Source: Paenibacillus sp. 1_12 (GTDB taxonomy: Bacteria > Bacillota > Bacilli > Paenibacillales > NBRC-103111). Taken from it: a DNA stretch of 64,000 nucleotides. The translations under genes were made by a program, and so were the position numbers. Where the stretch lies: the NCBI RefSeq assembly GCF_900114475.1, contig NZ_FOTE01000003.1, positions 586,742-650,741 of the forward strand, read 5' to 3'. This document shows positions 61,613 to 64,000 of this stretch, piece after piece; the stretch's first letter is position 1, and each line of letters starts with the position of its first letter. The notes beneath the pieces are model-generated. The model had not been told where the DNA came from. It worked only from the letters and a program-made list of their open reading frames with translations, and did not search any database.

Positions 61613-62773
61613 ATGGAGCACATGATGGGCTACAGAAGATCGGACGGAACCGTAGGTATCCGCAATCATTTATTAATCATTCCAACTGTCATTTGCGCCA
61701 ATCAGGTATGCAGCCGTGTGATGCAAATGGTGCCGGAAACGATAGCTATTCCGCATCAGCACGGATGCAGCCAAATCGGAGCAGATAAGGATCGTACTTT
61801 TGATATGCTGGCAGGTACAGGCAAAAATCCGAATGTAGGCGGAGTTATCATCATCAGCTTAGGCTGTGAGGTGATCGACCCTACGCAGCTGGCTGAAGCC
61901 GTTCGTGCGACAGGCAAGCTAGTTGAGGTGTTCGATATCCAATCCGTCGGCGGATCGGTTAAAGCGATTCAGCATGGCGTTGAGCTTGCGAAGAAGATGA
62001 AGCAGCAGTTGGATGCGATGGTGGCGGAACCTATTACTTTTAGCGAGCTGATCATTGGCGTTAAATGCGGTGGCTCTGACGCTACCTCAGGGCTGGCTTC
62101 CAACCCTGCATTGGGTGCAGCAGCTGATTCGTTGATCCAGGCGGGCGGTGGTGTCGTCATTGGGGAAACTACGGAAATTATCGGCGCCGAGCACGTACTC
62201 GCTTCCCGCTGTGCAACACCGGAAACCTCCGAACAGTTGTACACCATCGTGAATCGTTTTGAAAAAGAAGTAGAGCGGATGGGTGCCGATATGCGCGGTG
62301 GCAACCCAAGCCCTGGCAATATTGCAGGTGGCTTAACGACCATCGAGGAGAAATCCTTGGGATGTATTAGCAAATGCGGTACTGCGCCAATTCAAGGAAT
62401 TGTTGAATATGCAGAGTCGATTCCTAAGCATGGGTTGTATTTCATGGACTCCCCGGGAAATGACATTGAATGTGTATCCGGTATGGCTGCGGGTGGTGCC
62501 CACCTCGTATGCTTTACGACCGGTCGCGGTACGCCAACTGGCTCTGCGGTTGTACCTGTTATTAAAATCACGGGTAACACACGAATGTTCGAGCGGATGA
62601 GCGACAATATGGATATTAATGTCGGTGACATGCTGGAAGGGACGCTCAGTTTGGAAGACGCTGGGGAAATGATTTGGGATGAAATTAAAGCGGTAGCGAA
62701 CGGCAAGCTGACGAAGGCTGAGATTCTTGGTCATACCGAATTCAGTATCAACCGAATCGGACCGAGCTTATAA
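61613..62773 (+). CDS. UxaA-family dehydratase, large subunit
   Basis: 386 aa, ATG behind AAGGAGGAA. Corresponds to the catalytic C-terminal domain of UxaA/GarD: GYRRSDGTVGIRNHLLI, HQHGCSQIG, IIISLGCE, VGVKCGGSDATSGL-like GVKCGGSDATSGLASNPALG, SPGNDIECVSGMAAGG and GRGTPTG. It would dehydrate an aldonate or aldarate to the 2-keto-3-deoxy acid. Split small and large genes are common in this family. Confidence 0.92.
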   Translation: MEHMMGYRRSDGTVGIRNHLLIIPTVICANQVCSRVMQMVPETIAIPHQHGCSQIGADKDRTFDMLAGTGKNPNVGGVIIISLGCEVIDPTQLAEAVRATGKLVEVFDIQSVGGSVKAIQHGVELAKKMKQQLDAMVAEPITFSELIIGVKCGGSDATSGLASNPALGAAADSLIQAGGGVVIGETTEIIGAEHVLASRCATPETSEQLYTIVNRFEKEVERMGADMRGGNPSPGNIAGGLTTIEEKSLGCISKCGTAPIQGIVEYAESIPKHGLYFMDSPGNDIECVSGMAAGGAHLVCFTTGRGTPTGSAVVPVIKITGNTRMFERMSDNMDINVGDMLEGTLSLEDAGEMIWDEIKAVANGKLTKAEILGHTEFSINRIGPSL

Positions 62774-62789
62774 AGGAGATCAACAAACA

Positions 62790-63584
62790 ATGGCTAGATT
62801 ATTAAATAAGGTTGCCCTGGTAACAGGTGGCAGCCGTGGCATAGGTGAAGCTGTGGCTCTGCGGTTGGCTGAAGAAGGTGCTCATGTAGCTGTCAACTAC
62901 ACTTCAGATCGATCGCGTTCACTTGCGGAAAAAGTAAAGGAACAAATTCAGGCCTTAGGCGTCAAATCGATGATCGTGCAGGCAGATGTTGGTGACGGCA
63001 AGCAGGTGGAAGCGATGTTCGAACAGGTTCGTGAGGAACTGGGAGATATTGAAATTCTGGTCAATAATGCCGGCATTGCTCCTTTTGAGCCGTTCATGAA
63101 GCTGACAGAGGAGACATGGGATCGGACCTATGCGACGAACGTCAAATCCATTTTCCTGTGCTCTCAGCTTGCAGCCAAGACGATGGTCGAAAAGCGCTAC
63201 GGTAAAATTATTAACGTACTCTCCACTGCAAGTCTGGTGGTGACAAGTCCGGTTATTCCTCATTATCAGTCGTCCAAGGCAGCCGCACATATGTTAACCA
63301 AAGGAATGGCTATCGAGCTTGGCAAGTTTAACATTAATGTGAATGCCGTTGGACCGAGTACGGTGGATACCGATATGTGTACGGACTTTTTGGCAGACCC
63401 GCAAATTCGTGCTCAAGAAATCGAAGCGAATCCAATGAAACGATTAGGCACATCTCGGCAAATCGGGGATGCTGTCGTATTCCTCGCTTCTGACGAAGCG
63501 ATGCAGATTAATGGTCACCTGTTAATGGTTGACGGCGGATTAACAGTGAAAGCAGCCCAACCGCAAGATCATATGGAGCATTAA
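62790..63584 (+). CDS. SDR family oxidoreductase
   Basis: 264 aa from ATG 62790, 11 nt behind AAAGGAG; the longer frame overlaps the uxaA end. Cofactor motif GGSRGIGEA, NNAGIAPFE, catalytic HYQSSKAA (Tyr-x3-Lys at ~residues 161-165). Last gene of the operon. It could be the sugar (or lactone-forming) dehydrogenase feeding the pathway, or a second keto-acid dehydrogenase. The region after beta-2 (NYTSDRSRS) favours NADP. Confidence 0.88.
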   Translation: MARLLNKVALVTGGSRGIGEAVALRLAEEGAHVAVNYTSDRSRSLAEKVKEQIQALGVKSMIVQADVGDGKQVEAMFEQVREELGDIEILVNNAGIAPFEPFMKLTEETWDRTYATNVKSIFLCSQLAAKTMVEKRYGKIINVLSTASLVVTSPVIPHYQSSKAAAHMLTKGMAIELGKFNINVNAVGPSTVDTDMCTDFLADPQIRAQEIEANPMKRLGTSRQIGDAVVFLASDEAMQINGHLLMVDGGLTVKAAQPQDHMEH

Positions 63585-63613
63585 GCTCTGCGATTTATCG
63601 ATATACGAATACT

Positions 63614-63645
63614 AAGCTCTTCGGGTTTTCCGAAGGGCTTTTTTA
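63614..63645 (+). terminator. Intrinsic terminator of the sugar-acid operon
   Basis: AAGCTCTTCGG pairs with CCGAAGGGCTT (one G-U), loop GTTTT, then TTTTTT. Confidence 0.93.
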
Positions 63646-63705
63646 TGTGCGACGGGCAGTCGCAACTTTAGCGCTTTAGTGCTATGAGTAAACGAATACA
63701 AGCGG

Positions 63706-64000
63706 CGGTGACGTTACCTTGGTAAATACGAGCCGAGAACTTGGAAAGTTACTTTCTCGAAGGTGAGAGTCCTTCCTCAAGCTTTCTGGTACGACTTGAG
63801 AAGCTTAATCTAGGGCAATATCGCGAGGTACTTGTCTGAAGGAGATGCGGGAAATCGAGAGATCCGCAAGCGGATGTGCAGACCCAAATGCGAAAGCGTG
63901 AAGCACGTAGCGGCAGGATAAGTCGGCGACTGTGCGTAAATAACGGGAAGCCTAAGAAAAAAAAATTGCTATCCAATGAACCAGACGAATAGCAATGGCT
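63706..64000 (+). mobile_element. Probable 5' RNA portion of a group II intron (cut by window edge)
   Basis: Structured, gene-free sequence with the look of group II intron domain I: GGTGAGAGTCC (about 63762), AAATGCGAAAGCGTGAAGC, AAATAACGGGAAGCCTAAG (about 63939), and many short stems such as GAGATCCGCAAGCGGATGTG. In such introns this part precedes the reverse transcriptase/maturase gene, which would lie past 64000. The exact 5' splice boundary (GUGYG) is not evident; GTGACG at 63708 is the nearest. Minus-strand frames here are artefacts. Confidence 0.5.

Noticed and set aside
63749..63976. 75-codon minus-strand frame
   Set aside because: Antisense to the putative intron RNA; typical artefact frame on such structured DNA.
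1..64000. tRNA or rRNA genes, prophage or toxin-antitoxin modules
   Set aside because: None of their sequence or protein signatures was seen on either strand.

Overview
The window looks like chromosomal DNA of a Paenibacillus-type, low-to-moderate GC, spore-forming Firmicute. The evidence is an S-layer-homology (SLH) anchored polysaccharide-active protein, an LplA/LplB/YtcP-type ABC sugar importer with a membrane-bound AraC regulator, SpoVR and YhbH sporulation proteins, strong AGGAGG ribosome binding sites, TTG/GTG (and one CTG) starts and U-rich intrinsic terminators. No tRNA, rRNA or CRISPR array was seen.
Layout. (1) 1-11.0 kb: a B. subtilis eps-like exopolysaccharide operon. It holds a CapD-type dehydratase (cut by the window edge), UDP-glucose pyrophosphorylase, four glycosyltransferases, an EpsG-type polymerase, and an EpsL/M/N set for making and loading a bacillosamine-like sugar. 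A possible insertion-sequence scar and an extra acyltransferase follow. (2) 11.1-13.9 kb, minus strand: yhbH-spoVR without prkA. (3) 14.3-17.4 kb: tartrate/malate-type dehydrogenase, SGNH hydrolase and an enolase-superfamily enzyme. (4) 18.0-26.2 kb: sugar ABC importer bracketed by two paralogous proteins of unknown function and followed by its probable AraC-type membrane regulator. (5) 26.7-33.5 kb: an 1853-aa multidomain SLH surface protein and a decayed partial copy of its C-terminus lying between two inverted copies of a MITE-like repeat. (6) 33.9-49.4 kb: mixed single genes (MgtC, hydrolase/PadR pair, erythritol-type dehydrogenase, epimerase, MarR, YlmA-like ATPase, DUF423, GGDEF/EAL protein, YunC, a glycosidase/AraC pair and a GntR regulator). 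(7) 49.4-50.3 kb: a gene-free stretch carrying two near-identical 70-nt structured elements, probably a noncoding RNA or leader. (8) 50.4-53.5 kb: lutABC lactate oxidation. (9) 53.8-58.3 kb: an OmpR regulator, SiaB kinase, SiaC phosphoprotein, histidine kinase and SiaA-like PP2C phosphatase in one operon. (10) 58.5-63.6 kb: an IclR regulator and a five-gene sugar-acid pathway (two SDRs, FAH-family hydrolase, split UxaA dehydratase). (11) 63.7-64.0 kb: probably the 5' RNA part of a group II intron.
How it fits together. The sugar-acid operon matches a non-phosphorylative 'diketo-hydrolase' route (dehydratase, dehydrogenase, FAH hydrolase), whose products in known cases are pyruvate plus lactate or glycolate; the neighbouring lutABC operon could oxidise the lactate. 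Three features recur across unrelated loci: a ~203-bp MITE-like element with 20-bp terminal inverted repeats (four copies); a 36-42-bp tandem hairpin repeat that ends exactly at the ribosome binding site of three unrelated genes; and a conserved promoter block upstream of the ABC cassette and of its AraC regulator. The tandem leader repeats, the 49.6-50.2 kb RNA candidate, the Sia/two-component hybrid operon and the paralogous proteins flanking the ABC importer are the best candidates for something undescribed.
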